A stretch of DNA of 64,000 bases from Chimonanthus salicifolius. Its lineage: Eukaryota; Streptophyta; Magnoliopsida; Laurales; Calycanthaceae. The position numbers were made by a program, and so were the translations under genes. Shown here one piece after another: positions 24,748 through 35,239 of the stretch (position 1 is the stretch's first letter; the number at the start of each line of letters is the position of its first letter). The notes beneath the pieces were generated by a model, which saw only the letters and a program-made list of their open reading frames with translations, searched no databases and was not told where the DNA came from. The DNA is taken from positions 18,047,828 to 18,111,827 of the forward strand of contig CM023540.1 of assembly GCA_013350335.1 (NCBI GenBank), in the 5' to 3' direction.

Positions 24748-26249
24748 CTTGTATATATATATTTTTTTCTCTTTTTATTTATTTATTTGATTATTTTGGA
24801 TTTTTTGTTTTGTTTTTGGGTATAATTTGTATATTAGGGCAAATAATTATTTTTTTCTTTACTTTATTATTTTATTTTTATACAAAAAATAAAAAATAAA
24901 TCTTTACCTTTTGATTTTTTTTCCCTTTGTAAACAAAATATATGAGAAACAAAAAATTAAAATTATTCTGTACAAAAAATTAAAATTATAGCTATTGAGA
25001 AACAAAAATATTAAAAATAATATTTTATTCATTGTAAACAATATGAAAAATTACATTTCTAAAAATATTCTCTTTAAACTTCTTCATTACCAAATTTATT
25101 CCACAAATTTGTAATGTCTTTTTAATTTATTTATTTCCAGCATCACAAATATGTATGTCTTTTTAATATATTTAATTTCTTGTGAGAAAATATGTATGTT
25201 TTTTAATTTATTTAATTACTTGTGAGAAAATATATATGTTTTGTTAACTTATTTAATTACTTGTGAAAAAATATGTAATGTCTTTATATTTATTTTCTTT
25301 TAAATTTGTTAAAAAAATAATAATAAAATATTAAAAAGTAGTCATTCTAGTCAACACTATACCGTATGACGAGGCTGGCTAAAAATTATAGCCAACCATG
25401 TCATAAAAAAAAATACTATTTAATTATATGAATAAATACATTTAGCGACATAGCCAGCCATCTATAACTGTCCCATCAGTTGCCCTAAATGAGCTTTTTT
25501 TTTTTTTTTCAACGAGTCTAAAGAAACTTTTAAGTGACGACAAAATCACATGCAACATTTATGGTTCCGACGTGATGTCCCCCACTTGATTAAAGTTTAG
25601 TAATGCTTACGTTAAAGTAAAAACACTGAATTAGAGGTGGTTTTGGAATGTTGAATTTTATCACTCCTAATTGCATGTCTGGCAAAAGAGTAAAAAAAAG
25701 GTGAAATATAAAATTCATATTATATTTAAAATTTTAAAAACATTCACATGATAAAATAAAAAAATAAAACCTAAAGTACTTCAAATTTAACGCCACCCAT
25801 AAATGAATAACTATAAAATATTCAAACTCACGTTAAAGTATCGTAGACGTAAAATCTCATAAATTCAAGTCAATATATTTAACAATTTATTTATCTGATA
25901 TAAGATAATTTTTATCGGGTATCGATTTAGATACTTTTTTTTGTCATAAAAAAATATACTTGATTTGTCTTTTTTATACATGTAGAAGTAAAAAATATAA
26001 CATTGCTCCCTTTTATCAAATTTAAAAATGCGCAAATCAAAATCCTTGTGTCTTATAAGAAAATTGCTCAAAATATACATGTGTCTTATAAGAAAATTGC
26101 TCCCTCAAGTTTCATATTAGTAACTCTAAGCTAGATAATTATTGTTAAATAGGGATGGATGAAGGAGGAAACCAGGTGCCCACGTGGGTTTTTTTTTTTT
26201 TCTTTTTGGTAATTCTAGAGTCTTATATTACATATAAAATAGGGTAGCG
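24747..26249. other. AT-rich intergenic DNA
   Basis: Contains three near-identical short direct repeats at about 25130-25280 (ACTTGTGAGAAAATATGTATG type). No coding or RNA gene seen. Confidence 0.5.
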
Positions 26250-26885
26250 ATCTCCACACGGGGTTTTTGTGTAAGCAGACATGAGAATGAGTGAATTTTC
26301 CACTTTACCCTTCACAATGCCGTACGGATAACTTAAAAAAATGTCAAAATTTGGGGTACTTACCGGCGAGCCTTCGTTCATCAACTGTGGGTTTTTTCCA
26401 CATTTGGCTCGGGTTTTCAAACGAGTCCGTTTCTCAACAGTTCTACAAACAAGGTATCAAAATTCATCTACTCTGAATTTTATAAACTCCGGGACCGATT
26501 TTAAGTAAAAATGGTATAGTTCTGGGCTTAAAAAATCGTACCCAAAGAATTAAGAGGGAAGACCATTTTTCTTAAATTTTTTGAGTACGATTTTTTAATT
26601 CCAAAACTATACGTTTTTCACTTAAAATAAGTTTTAGAGTTCATAAAATTCAAAATAGGTGAATTTTGATACCTTGTTTGTAGAATCGATCAAGAAACGG
26701 CCTCGTTTGAAAATCAGAGCCAAACGCAGGAAAAACCCATAGTTGATGGACGAACCAGAACATCTCGTCGTTTTGAAGTGATCGGTTCACTGCTAATTCA
26801 TTTTTTAAGTTATCTATACGACAATGGTGAAGGGTAAGGTGGAAAATCCACTAATTCTTGTGTTTGTTTACAAAAGTGGACTCAT
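26250..26885. repeat. Foldback element 2: 0.63-kb palindrome
   Basis: Two arms of about 300 bp pair around an axis near 26564. Left blocks AAATCGTACCCAAAGAATTA, CAAGGTATCAAAATTCA, TTCATCAACTGTGGG and ACTTTACCCTTCACAATG recur reversed and in mirror order on the right (TGAATTTTGATACCTTG and so on). The arms are well conserved with small differences. No transposase. A transcript would fold into one long duplex. Confidence 0.85.
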
Positions 26886-26934
26886 CATTTAGACACCACT
26901 CTTTTCTACCACGAGACACCGTCTTTCAAAAATG

Positions 26935-27365
26935 GTGTGAAATTACCATTTTGACCTTCAACTCATACCATCCGAACGAACATTTCAGTGTAAAATGCGT
27001 TCGTTCGGACGGTCCTATAGGGAGTCTGTGGGCTGTGGAGAGGGATTTTCAAACGAGGCTGTTTATAGACCGATTTCAATAAATAAGGTATCAAAATTCA
27101 TCTACTCTAAATTTTATGAACTCCGGAATTGATTTTAAGTGAAAAGGTTATAGTTTTATACTTAAAAAATCGTACCCAAAGAATTAAGAAAAAATGGCAT
27201 TCCCTCTTAATTCTTTGGATACGATTTTGAAGCCCAAAGTCATACCCTTTTTTCCTTAAAACCAGTCCCGAAGTTTATAAAATTCAAAGTAGATGAATTT
27301 TGATATGTTGTTTGTAGAAATCAATCGAGAAACCGCCTTATTTGAAAACACGAACCAAACACGCA
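26935..27365. repeat. Foldback element 3, same family as element 2
   Basis: A second palindrome with its axis near 27198. It shares AAATCGTACCCAAAGAATTA and GGTATCAAAATTCATCTACT with element 2. Its left flank has a nested hairpin, CCGAACGAAC...GTTCGTTCGG, with the loop motif CAGTGTAAAA, close to the loop motif CAGTGAAAA of the hairpins at 30.9 kb. Arms are about 165 bp. Confidence 0.75.
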
Positions 27366-27968
27366 AAGGTCCAAATCTAAGTCAATACGTATCGTATGGG
27401 CCGAGATGTATCGGTCGTACAATATAAATCATGGAAATCTCAGTCGAGATGTATAATCTTGGAATTTTTTTATAAAAGAAATATGTATTTTATCTTGTTT
27501 TTATAAGTGAAATTATGTATTTTAAAGATTTCAAATATGAACTAGTTTTAATTTATATTGAGGTGATTTTTACAGAAACAAAAAATAATGAATCACATTC
27601 ATAAATGAGTGGATTAACTTAGAAATTAGCATAAATGAGTGAAAAATAGTAAAAAAATCTTACACTTAGAAAAAAATATGTAAAAAATTATTTTTTTCAA
27701 TATCACTGCTATGAACTTGTTACTTTCTGTTAAACATTCATTATCATGTATTTGACCTATTTAATAAAATTCCGAAACATGTTTAAGCTAATATAACTTA
27801 AAAATAACACTTGAATATGTAAATGACCGATATTTAACGATAAAATTATATATCCTTAAAGCCCATATTTTTCTTCATTTTCTATAAATTTGTTTTAAAA
27901 AAAAAAAATATACAGAAGAGAGAAAAATCTCAGCCAAAATTAGAATCTCGCCGAGGTGGCATTGACCT
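27366..27968. mobile_element. Possible MULE-like remnant
   Basis: The left end reads AAGGTCCAAATCTAAGTC followed by CGTATCG and TATCGGTCG units; the right end reversed begins AAGGTCAATGCCACC and has GGCGAGATT. The head AAGGTCCAAAT is also found at 47240. No target duplication was found, so this is tentative. Confidence 0.35.
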
Positions 27969-28564
27969 TAAATATATGAGGTGGTGTAGATAAAGTATTG
28001 ACGTGAGTACACGAGTTAATACACAGGTAAACAATTTGGATAGATAGACTTTTTTTTTAATATGTAGATCAATGGAATGGATTCAATGTATTTAATAAAT
28101 GACTAAGATTTGAAATAAAAGATTATATAAATGTGCTTTAGATTGGAGACTACTTGCATTGAAACTCACCTAAATGTTTGCTTGGTCTAATTAGAGTTTG
28201 AAGAATTTTAAAATTTGGACGAACATTTAAAGAGGAAAAAAAAAAAAAAAAGGAACATAGTAAGTTTGAAATGATACTTCCTAAAAGAAAGAGAATATCA
28301 TATGGTCTTTGACCCCTTTTGAAAACATTAGTGAGAAAAAATAGAAAAGATGAATTTTAATGTTTGAATTCACCTAATTTGAAAAGTCGTAGGCCAAAAT
28401 AACCAAAGTGGATAAATTTTCAAGTCTAAAAATTGGAAAAAAATCTAACTTTGAGCAACCTTTCAAGGATATTGGGAGAGCATATTTCGAACATAAATTA
28501 AATTTAGTCATGTATTAAATATATTTTAGAAAAATATTATCATACGACTTAGAGTACCTTTCCA
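27969..28564. other. AT-rich intergenic DNA
   Basis: No identifiable feature. Confidence 0.5.
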
Positions 28565-28714
28565 CATGGGTGTAGCTCAATTGATTAACTTCTCGCCTTA
28601 AGAAGCGAGAGGTGTCAAGTTCTAATTTGATATATCCTAAGGGCAGTGGGTATCACCCGTGGAGGTTTTACGCTGAGTTTCCCGCAGTTTCCCACACGTA
28701 AATTAAAAAAAAAA
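28565..28714 (+). repeat. tRNA-derived SINE
   Basis: The head is CATGGGTGTAGCTCAATTG (A-box like), followed by TCTCGCCTTAAGAAGCGAGA, which resembles a tRNA anticodon arm, then AAGTTCTAATTTG (degenerate B box). A tRNA-unrelated body follows and an A-tail with A10 at about 28704-28713. The layout matches tRNA-derived plant SINEs. Confidence 0.75.
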
Positions 28715-29099
28715 TACAATATAATATCCAAAGAAAGTAATGTTTCACATTTTAAAATTTGATTAAAAATCTTTCTTATAATTTAATCATATTTTGACAT
28801 ATATAACTATTTAAGCCTCTGAATTTTTTATCAATTTAATTTAAAACCTTAGACCTTTATGTTTATTAAAAACACAATTTAATTTATTCAATTAAAATAA
28901 TTTTTAAATTTTTTATTCCAATATATACCTTTAATAAACTTATACCATTTATCTCAATTTATTTTATGTTTTTCATTTAAAATTTAAATTACCTTTTTCA
29001 GAAATTTCTAGATTTAACACTCTCTCCAGTCCCCATCTAAAGGTGCACACTGTATCCCCCAATCAAAGATAATAAATAATATTTTATTTTTGAATTCAC

Positions 29100-29350
29100 G
29101 TATGGAAAACTGAAGGATACCCTGCGAAAAACCCCTACGGTGAGTCTACTATCCCTATGCACACCAAAATTAGATCATAGAAGTTCAAATCCGCAACCTT
29201 CCACTTCCTAAGATGGAAATCAACCATACATGTGAACTCAATTATTTCATCTTCGAGATAAAGTTAGAGATGTTCCACTTCCTAAAACGGAAAACAACCA
29301 TACAATATATGTGAACTCAATTATTTCATCTTTGAGATAAAGTTAGAGAA
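29100..29350 (-). repeat. SINE-derived fragment with local duplication
   Basis: On the minus strand, GGTTGCGGATTTGAAC (B-box like) follows CATGTATGGTTGATTTCC. The block from about 29196 (TTCCACTTCCTAA, CAACCATACA, GTGAACTCAATTATTTCATC, GAGATAAAGTTAGAGA) is repeated once at about 29274-29347. Confidence 0.5.
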
Positions 29351-30000
29351 ACACATGCAATAATGTGAGAAGATAAGGGGCACTATCATGACCAATATAT
29401 ACACAACTATATAAGACAACCAGATTACCATTAATATAATAATTTGCTTTGAATTAATCAATCTTGACGGCTATGTCTTTGACTAAAATGCTTCTTCATT
29501 AAAATTAAAATGAGCAACGGAAGCATGAAAGCTACTCTAGACTATATTATTCTAAAGCATTTTAAATTTTGTTAAATAAATTCATTATCATCATCAAAAT
29601 CAAAATTCTATATTAAAATTGGCATAATTAACAGTTCCGGTATTAAAATAGAAATATTTACAAACAAAATTTTCATAATAATTAACACATGGGTTTAAAT
29701 CTCGGTCTCAACGTTTTTTTTCCCTGAATCAACATATCATGTATCTTTACTAAAATGACATAGTAATTTCGCGTGTGAACTCATAGAGATGGGGTCTAAT
29801 GTATATGGTTTGATAGATTTAAAAGGTATTTGTAAAATAATGCTCTTTATAAACATCATAGTTCACTTAATTTAAAAAGTCATGATTTTTAAGTGTTTAA
29901 AAGTTAACAATCTTTAATCAAAGTGAGATTGAATTCAAAATGTATTTAAATTAGATATAAATATAATTCATGAGAAGTAGGTGACTGTCGGACCCTAAGT
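29351..30000. other. AT-rich intergenic DNA
   Basis: No identifiable feature. Confidence 0.5.
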
Positions 30001-30289
30001 AGAGGTGATTGTACGAGCCATGTGGCATGAGTTTTCATTGCCCTTTCTTCTGGTAAAAACAAAGAGGTGATTGTACGAGCCTATGGCATGAGTTTTCATT
30101 GCCCTTTCTTCAAAAACAAAGAGGTGACTGTACGAGCCATGTGGCATGAGTTTTCATTGCCCTTTCTTCTGGTAAAAACAAAGAGGTGATTGTACGAGCC
30201 ATGTGGCATGAGTTTTCATTGCCCTTTCTTCTAGTAAAAACAAAGAGGTGATTGTACGAGCAATGTGGCATGAGTTTTCATTGCCCATC
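30001..30289. repeat. Minisatellite, five copies of a ~60-bp unit
   Basis: The unit begins AGAGGTGATTGTACGAGCC, continues ATGTGGCATGAGTTTTCATT and ends GCCCTTTCTTCTGGTAAAAA. Copies are nearly identical; the second lacks CTGGTA and the fifth is cut short after ATTGCCC. High identity suggests recent expansion. Confidence 0.9.
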
Positions 30290-30784
30290 TGATTTTTGAA
30301 TCCTTAATGAGATTGAATCAATCATTCTACTTGGAAAACCATAGGTGTGACAACATTTAAAAATAGACAATTGAGGGGACATCCGTACATTGATAATAAA
30401 GAATATTAAATTTGTTATTTTATCTGATTGTCATTATTTAGATAGTGGAAAAGTACATTAATGTTTAATTATTATAAAAAAATACCATTTCATATTAATA
30501 TCGGGTTTTACAACTTTTCTTGTTATTATCATCAAAATCCAATTTTAATAAAATAATATTACGAAAATCCGATAATATCGTAATATCAAAGGAACTTTAT
30601 AAGAAATTTTGAATTATGATCATTGGTAAGTTGGTTTAATTTTTTAATAACTTTGATAGTGGTATTTAGAAATGAATTTATTGGATGACATTTTATGATT
30701 CATGGAAATGTGAGATAATGAATTATATTTGTTTTTTTAGATAATTACTAAATTTATTTATTTCTTTCCGTATATTTGTATAAG

Positions 30785-31260
30785 GCCGGCCATATAAGAC
30801 ACCCGACTTTTCTGCCTTTATACACCTGATTTCAAATTTTCAAGTGAAATTACCATTTTATCCTTCTGCATTTTATCATCTGAATGAATCTTCAGTTCAT
30901 TCGAATGATTCGATTGTCCGAAGGAACACATCAGTGAAAAATGTGTTCCTTCGGACGATTGAAGCCTACATAGTTGAAGCGTTCGAAGGATCACATATGA
31001 TCATTCGAACGAATTTAACTGAGAGCATGACTGCATTTAGAAACTGCTCTCAGTTAAATTTGTTCGAAGGATCCTATGTGATCCTTCGAACGATTCAACT
31101 GTCTAGGAAGGTCGTCTGAAGGAACACATCAGTGAAAAATGTGTTCCTTCGGATGATCGAATCTTAAACAGTTGAATCGTTCGAATGATCACTTAGGATC
31201 CTTCGAATGATTTGACTGCAACAAGTCACGATCCCTTTCTAACATTTGGCATTCCTTCGG
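30785..31260. repeat. Foldback element 4: nested palindrome
   Basis: A hairpin made of hairpins. The main axis is near 31036, with 47-base arms (30981-31027 and 31045-31091) differing at four positions and extending further out with more mismatches. Within the arms are smaller perfect stems: 30916-30931 with 30941-30956 (16 bp, GTCCGAAGGAACACAT, loop CAGTGAAAA), its mirror copy at about 31116-31153, and 31014-31027 with 31045-31058 (14 bp). The outer block GTGAAATTACCATTTTATCC links it to elements 1 and 3. The 91-codon frame at 30844-31119 follows from the repeats and is not taken as a gene. Confidence 0.85.
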
Positions 31261-31534
31261 GTTCAAAACCCTAACCCTCGTTTCCATCTCCCGAGCCCTT
31301 CTCCCTTCGAACCCATTTTCAATACCCTTTAAACCAACTTTTCAATCCCTTCTCCTTTAAACTCCTTTTTCAATCCCTTCTCCTTTAAACACCCTCTCTC
31401 AATCTCTTACCTGGGTTCGAAGATATCTCTCTTTATTTACTATCTGAATCTCTTATCTCGAATCTCAGGTAACTCTCTGTTATCTAATTTTTTCTATAAA
31501 TCATTATGGATTGCGGTGATGGAGGTAGTTTTAT
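31261..31534 (+). other. Pyrimidine-rich stretch resembling a 5' UTR with splice donor
   Basis: Contains AAAACCCTAACCCTCG, repeats of CAATCCCTTCTCCTTTAAAC and ends in a donor-like CTCAGGTAACTCTC at about 31464. This looks like a plant 5' UTR and first intron junction, possibly captured host sequence adjoining foldback element 4. No downstream exon was recognised. Confidence 0.35.
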
Positions 31535-31668
31535 GAGAGGGGGCAACCCTCCCCATTGTGAGGCCTTTTGGGCCTGGCCATGTAGGCCAGGGCCCAAAGC
31601 AAAGCCGTGCAGGTCGGGTAGGGCTCAAAGCGGACATTATCGAGATGGGATAGGGTCAGGTTGTCACA
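31535..31668 (+). repeat. TRIM LTR remnant
   Basis: Shares AGCAAAGCCGTGCAGG, GGGCTCAAAGCGGACA and the GGTTGTCACA end with the LTRs of the TRIMs at 17652 and 32758. No primer-binding site follows; a partial solo LTR. Confidence 0.6.
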
Positions 31669-32452
31669 TGTTCCTTCAATTTTGACTTTTAATTTTATAT
31701 ACATTTATTACATTAATTATTTTTTTTTAAATATTATATTTTGTATGAGATTTTTTAGATAATACCAGTAGCCGGTAATATCTCGAGAACTGTATTTGTA
31801 ACACTAAAATAAATCACAAAAATATTGGTGTACCTCTTATCACATACAGAGTGACAAGTGAATAAAAGGATAAATTTAATATTTGTTATTTCTAATTAAA
31901 AAACTTAAGTATCATTTTGTGATTTTGAATATCTAATAAGCCAAGTGTAACTGACATGAAGGATCTAATTAGACTTGTATCTTGACTTAAAAGAATGATC
32001 GACAGTCAATAGAATGGGTAATGAACAACCTACTAAACATGTACAATGGGCACGATTGTCAAGTAAATTTATAGATTAAAAATTAGTTTTCTTAGTAGGA
32101 GCGAAATTAAATTAATTAGGATGGACTTAGCCCAGTCAATCATATAGCGTGACTTTCTTTCACTTTAATTTTATTAAGTTTGTTTTGGGCCATCGTGGAT
32201 AAATATTTTGACCTATCATATTTGATCCAACAATGAAAATATATCAAATAAAAATTATAAAAGGTTGAATTTAAATTTTCAAAAAAATATTTTCTTATGG
32301 AGCTACAACAATTAAAATCTATTTTAAATATAAAAAAGCGGAAATTTACATATTAAATTACAATTTTAAAATAATTTCTAAAGCAATTGCAAACCAAGTT
32401 GAATTTCCAAATGGAGGAGCACAAATCAAATCAAAGATGGCTACATTTCAAC

Positions 32453-33416
32453 TAGGGGCCGGGTTGGGTACCCGACTCGAGTTACTAATATATGGAACCT
32501 AACCCGATCTGACTCGAATTTTTGACCTAGACGTCTTGACCCGACCCAACCTGAATTATAACCCGACTCAATGCGAAATCCGACCTGAACTGCATTTTGA
32601 ACTTACTTTACCCTACTTTTTACTGGGCTGGATCGGGTTTGATCGGGTCAGATCGAGTTTACTAAAAATTTCTCAATCCAACCCGACCCAAATTCAATGC
32701 AGGTTTTTGACTTCTCAATCCAACCTGACCCGCTGACCCAACTCTCATGACCCGACCTGTGAAACCCCTACCCACCGATGTGGGAAGAAGTCCCACATCG
32801 GTAGTAGAGGAGGAAAATTTGGGGAATTTAAGTGGGTGGCCTCCCTTGTACTCATGTGACGTGTTTTGGGCTGGGCCAGGTGGGCCCGGGCCCAAATGCA
32901 AAACCGTGCTGGCTCGCTTGTGTGCGAGGCCCAGAGCGGACAATATCACACTGAGTCAAGCCCTAAGCCCTGTATTTCGGGTCATGTCGTTACAAATGGT
33001 ATCAGAGCCGAGGTTCTACACTCGGACTGTGTGGGCTTTCCTCCTTCCCTGGAGTTGTTGAGCTGAACCGGAGTCGAACCGGGGACTGCTCGAGGCTTTA
33101 GGGGGGGTGATTGTAAAACCCCTACCCACCAATGTGGGAAGAAGTCTCACATCGGTAGTAGAGGAGGAAAATTTGGGGAATTTAAGTGGGTGGCCTTCCT
33201 TGTACTCATGTGACGCGTTTTGGGCCGGGCCAGGTGGGCCTGGGCCCAAATGCAAAACCGTGCGGGCTCGCTTGTGTGCGAGGCCCAGAGCGGAAAATAT
33301 CACACTGAGTCAAGCCCTAAACCCTGTATTTCGGGTCGGGTCGTTACACGACCTACATGATTTTCTGGTCTGATCGTGCAAGTTCAGGCCAAAACCCGAC
33401 CTGAATTTCACCCCTA
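32453..33416. mobile_element. Non-autonomous hAT-like element, interrupted by a TRIM
   Basis: The ends TAGGGGCCGGGTTGGG and (reversed) TAGGGGTGAAATTCAGGTCG are hAT-like. The 8-bp flanks ATTTCAAC (32445-32452) and ATTTCCAC (33417-33424) are a target duplication with one mismatch. The interior is rich in CCCGACC/GATCGGGT subterminal units. Without the TRIM it is about 0.37 kb. The corresponding places in arms A1 and A2 lack it. Confidence 0.75.
32758..33348 (+). mobile_element. Complete TRIM nested in the hAT-like element
   Basis: LTRs of 237 bp each (32758-32994 and 33112-33348) begin TGTGAAACCCC or TGTAAAACCCC and end TCGTTACA. The primer-binding site TGGTATCAGAGC is at 32997-33008 and a G-rich tract CTTTAGGGGGGG at about 33097-33108. 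The target duplication CGACC is at 32753-32757 and 33349-33353. The LTRs carry an internal stem GATGTGGGA...TCCCACATC. I count roughly a dozen differences between the LTRs. No protein is encoded. Confidence 0.95.
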
Positions 33417-33840
33417 ATTTCCACTTACAAAGAAAAAAAGGAGAGTGTGACACGTGGTATGTCTGTCCAATCCCCTTTGTATTCTTTACACATTTAAGTG
33501 CATTTAAAAGTAAATGAAATTGACCAGACCCATGCAAGAGGTAACTCCAATAACGTAACTGTTCTTATCCAAACCATGATTTTAAAATATTAACAAAAGC
33601 CTTCAATTTCAATTTCACCTCCATTTTGGGTAACCATCAAAATTGAAATTAAAAAGTGTCACCGTCTATTTATAAAGAAATTTAATTTCTTGAAGTTTAT
33701 CTCTTTAGTATATTTTATTAAAATCGCATCTTCTTTATAATTATTAATTCAATTTTCAAACGTTTTCTCCTTTTTCTTATACTTTATTGTTTATAATTAT
33801 AAATGCTTAATACTTAAATCTGGAGCTACTTTCAGTTGGA

Positions 33841-35234
33841 TCAAATGTTGGAACCACATGGGTAAGGAGAAGGTAATGAAATTGATAGGATAATCGGACC
33901 GTCCGCGACTCGGCCCAATAATACAGGATCCGATTAATTTTGGATCCAGCCCGGCCCGATCGGGCTATCGGACCATCCGCGGCTCGATAAAGGCCCATTT
34001 GTCTATTTTCGACCCATCATACTATTAAGGCCCAAATTCATTTTTTTTTAGACTGAACCCAATAAATCAAATATTTTATTCTAACCTAAATCAAAATTTA
34101 AAATATATGAAATTAAGACTTAATTTGATAGTTCTATATTGAAAATTTTAATTAATTTTTTAAAAAATTTAAAATAACTCTTGAATTGCTCAACTTAATT
34201 TTTTGTCAAGTCAAATTAAGCCTAACAGCTAAGTTTTTCAAGTTTTTAAACAAAAGATTGGATGAAAGACAAATAGCTCCAAGACAAATAGCTCCCTACA
34301 ATAACTTTAAAGAAAAATTAAGATAAATTTTGAACTTTATGTTGAAGATAAATTTTGAACTTTTCAATTGATAATTTTTTTTTTGAAATTTTTTCAGTTT
34401 AGTCTAAGTATTCAAAGCCGAAAAAGAATTTTTTAGTTCGTATCCTTGAAAGAGGTTCAGATTGAGTTTTAAACTGATCTTTAACGTCCTATAACTTCCG
34501 TGAGAGAGATTAAGCTCAAATAAAATAATCTCTTTATTGGAGCTCTCCTTCTATATCCCCTCTTTCATGTCTTTAGCTTTCTGGAGATCCTTGCTAGAAT
34601 TACAAGTTCAAACATCTCACACTCCTTCCACTCTAAATCAAATTTATCCTCACATGCAAAACAATAGATAAAGAAGCCCACACAAATTTTCAGATTACAT
34701 CCTATAATAAATACAATTCTCCTTAATAAATAAGTGAATTCACTAAATTCCCATAAAAAAGAACATATTCACACAACCTCTTTAACAAATAAGTGAATTC
34801 ACTAAATTCTCATCAGAAAGAAAACATTCACAGCCCATACATTATAAGAACACAATATCCTTTAACTGACTACCAAAGTATGAAAAGTACACTACATCGG
34901 TTAAGATAAAAACTAGTTATTGATAATAAAAGGTAAATAACTGATAGTTTACAAATCCAATTAGTCATAAATAGTATATATAATCTTCTAAGGGCAAAGA
35001 TAAGCTAGGTTGGAGAGGTAAATGAAATATTGAAAGAAAAAAAAAATGAACAATAAATATTAAGCAGGCACCAACATACTTGGAAGATGGATAATACACT
35101 AACAGGATCACTTGCAAGCAAGTATAGTGGTTATGGATTTGTATCACATAGCTTAGCATTCAAAAATCAAGTATGCAAATTATGATTTCCTTTTCTTCTC
35201 CTCTCAAGCAAACAGCTCACATCCTCTTAAAAAT
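33841..35234. other. Intergenic DNA left of the gypsy element
   Basis: 33890-34010 has CGGACCGTCCGC/GGCCC-rich hAT-like subterminal sequence. About 34722-34830 is a short tandem duplication (AATAAGTGAATTCACTAAAT twice). No gene or gypsy LTR found. Confidence 0.5.
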
Positions 35235-35239
35235 CAATG

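Larger units (their letters stand above)
31880..33840 (+). repeat. Segmental duplication, partial arm A3
   Basis: Outside the nested transposons this matches arm A2 directly and arm A1 inverted: 31.88-32.03 with 22.0-22.15; 32.20-32.30 with 44.50-44.56; 32.40-32.45 with 21.22-21.29; 33.43-33.84 with 44.66-45.06 and with 20.8-21.2. Blocks include TCAATTTCAATTTCACCTCC and GGGTAACCATCA. A further block at 30.48-30.67 kb (matching 22.14-22.33 kb) seems to belong to it, separated by the inserted foldback element 4. No DnaJ copy is attached. Confidence 0.7.

Noticed and set aside
28565..28640. Functional tRNA gene
   Set aside because: A- and B-box-like motifs are present but cannot fold into a full cloverleaf, and the sequence continues into a SINE body with an A-tail.
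30001..30289. CRISPR-like array
   Set aside because: The units are contiguous repeats with no unique spacers, in a plant nuclear context; a minisatellite.
30844..31119. 91-codon open frame in the 30.9-kb region
   Set aside because: It runs through mirror-image palindromes, and the residues are dictated by the repeats; no family resemblance.
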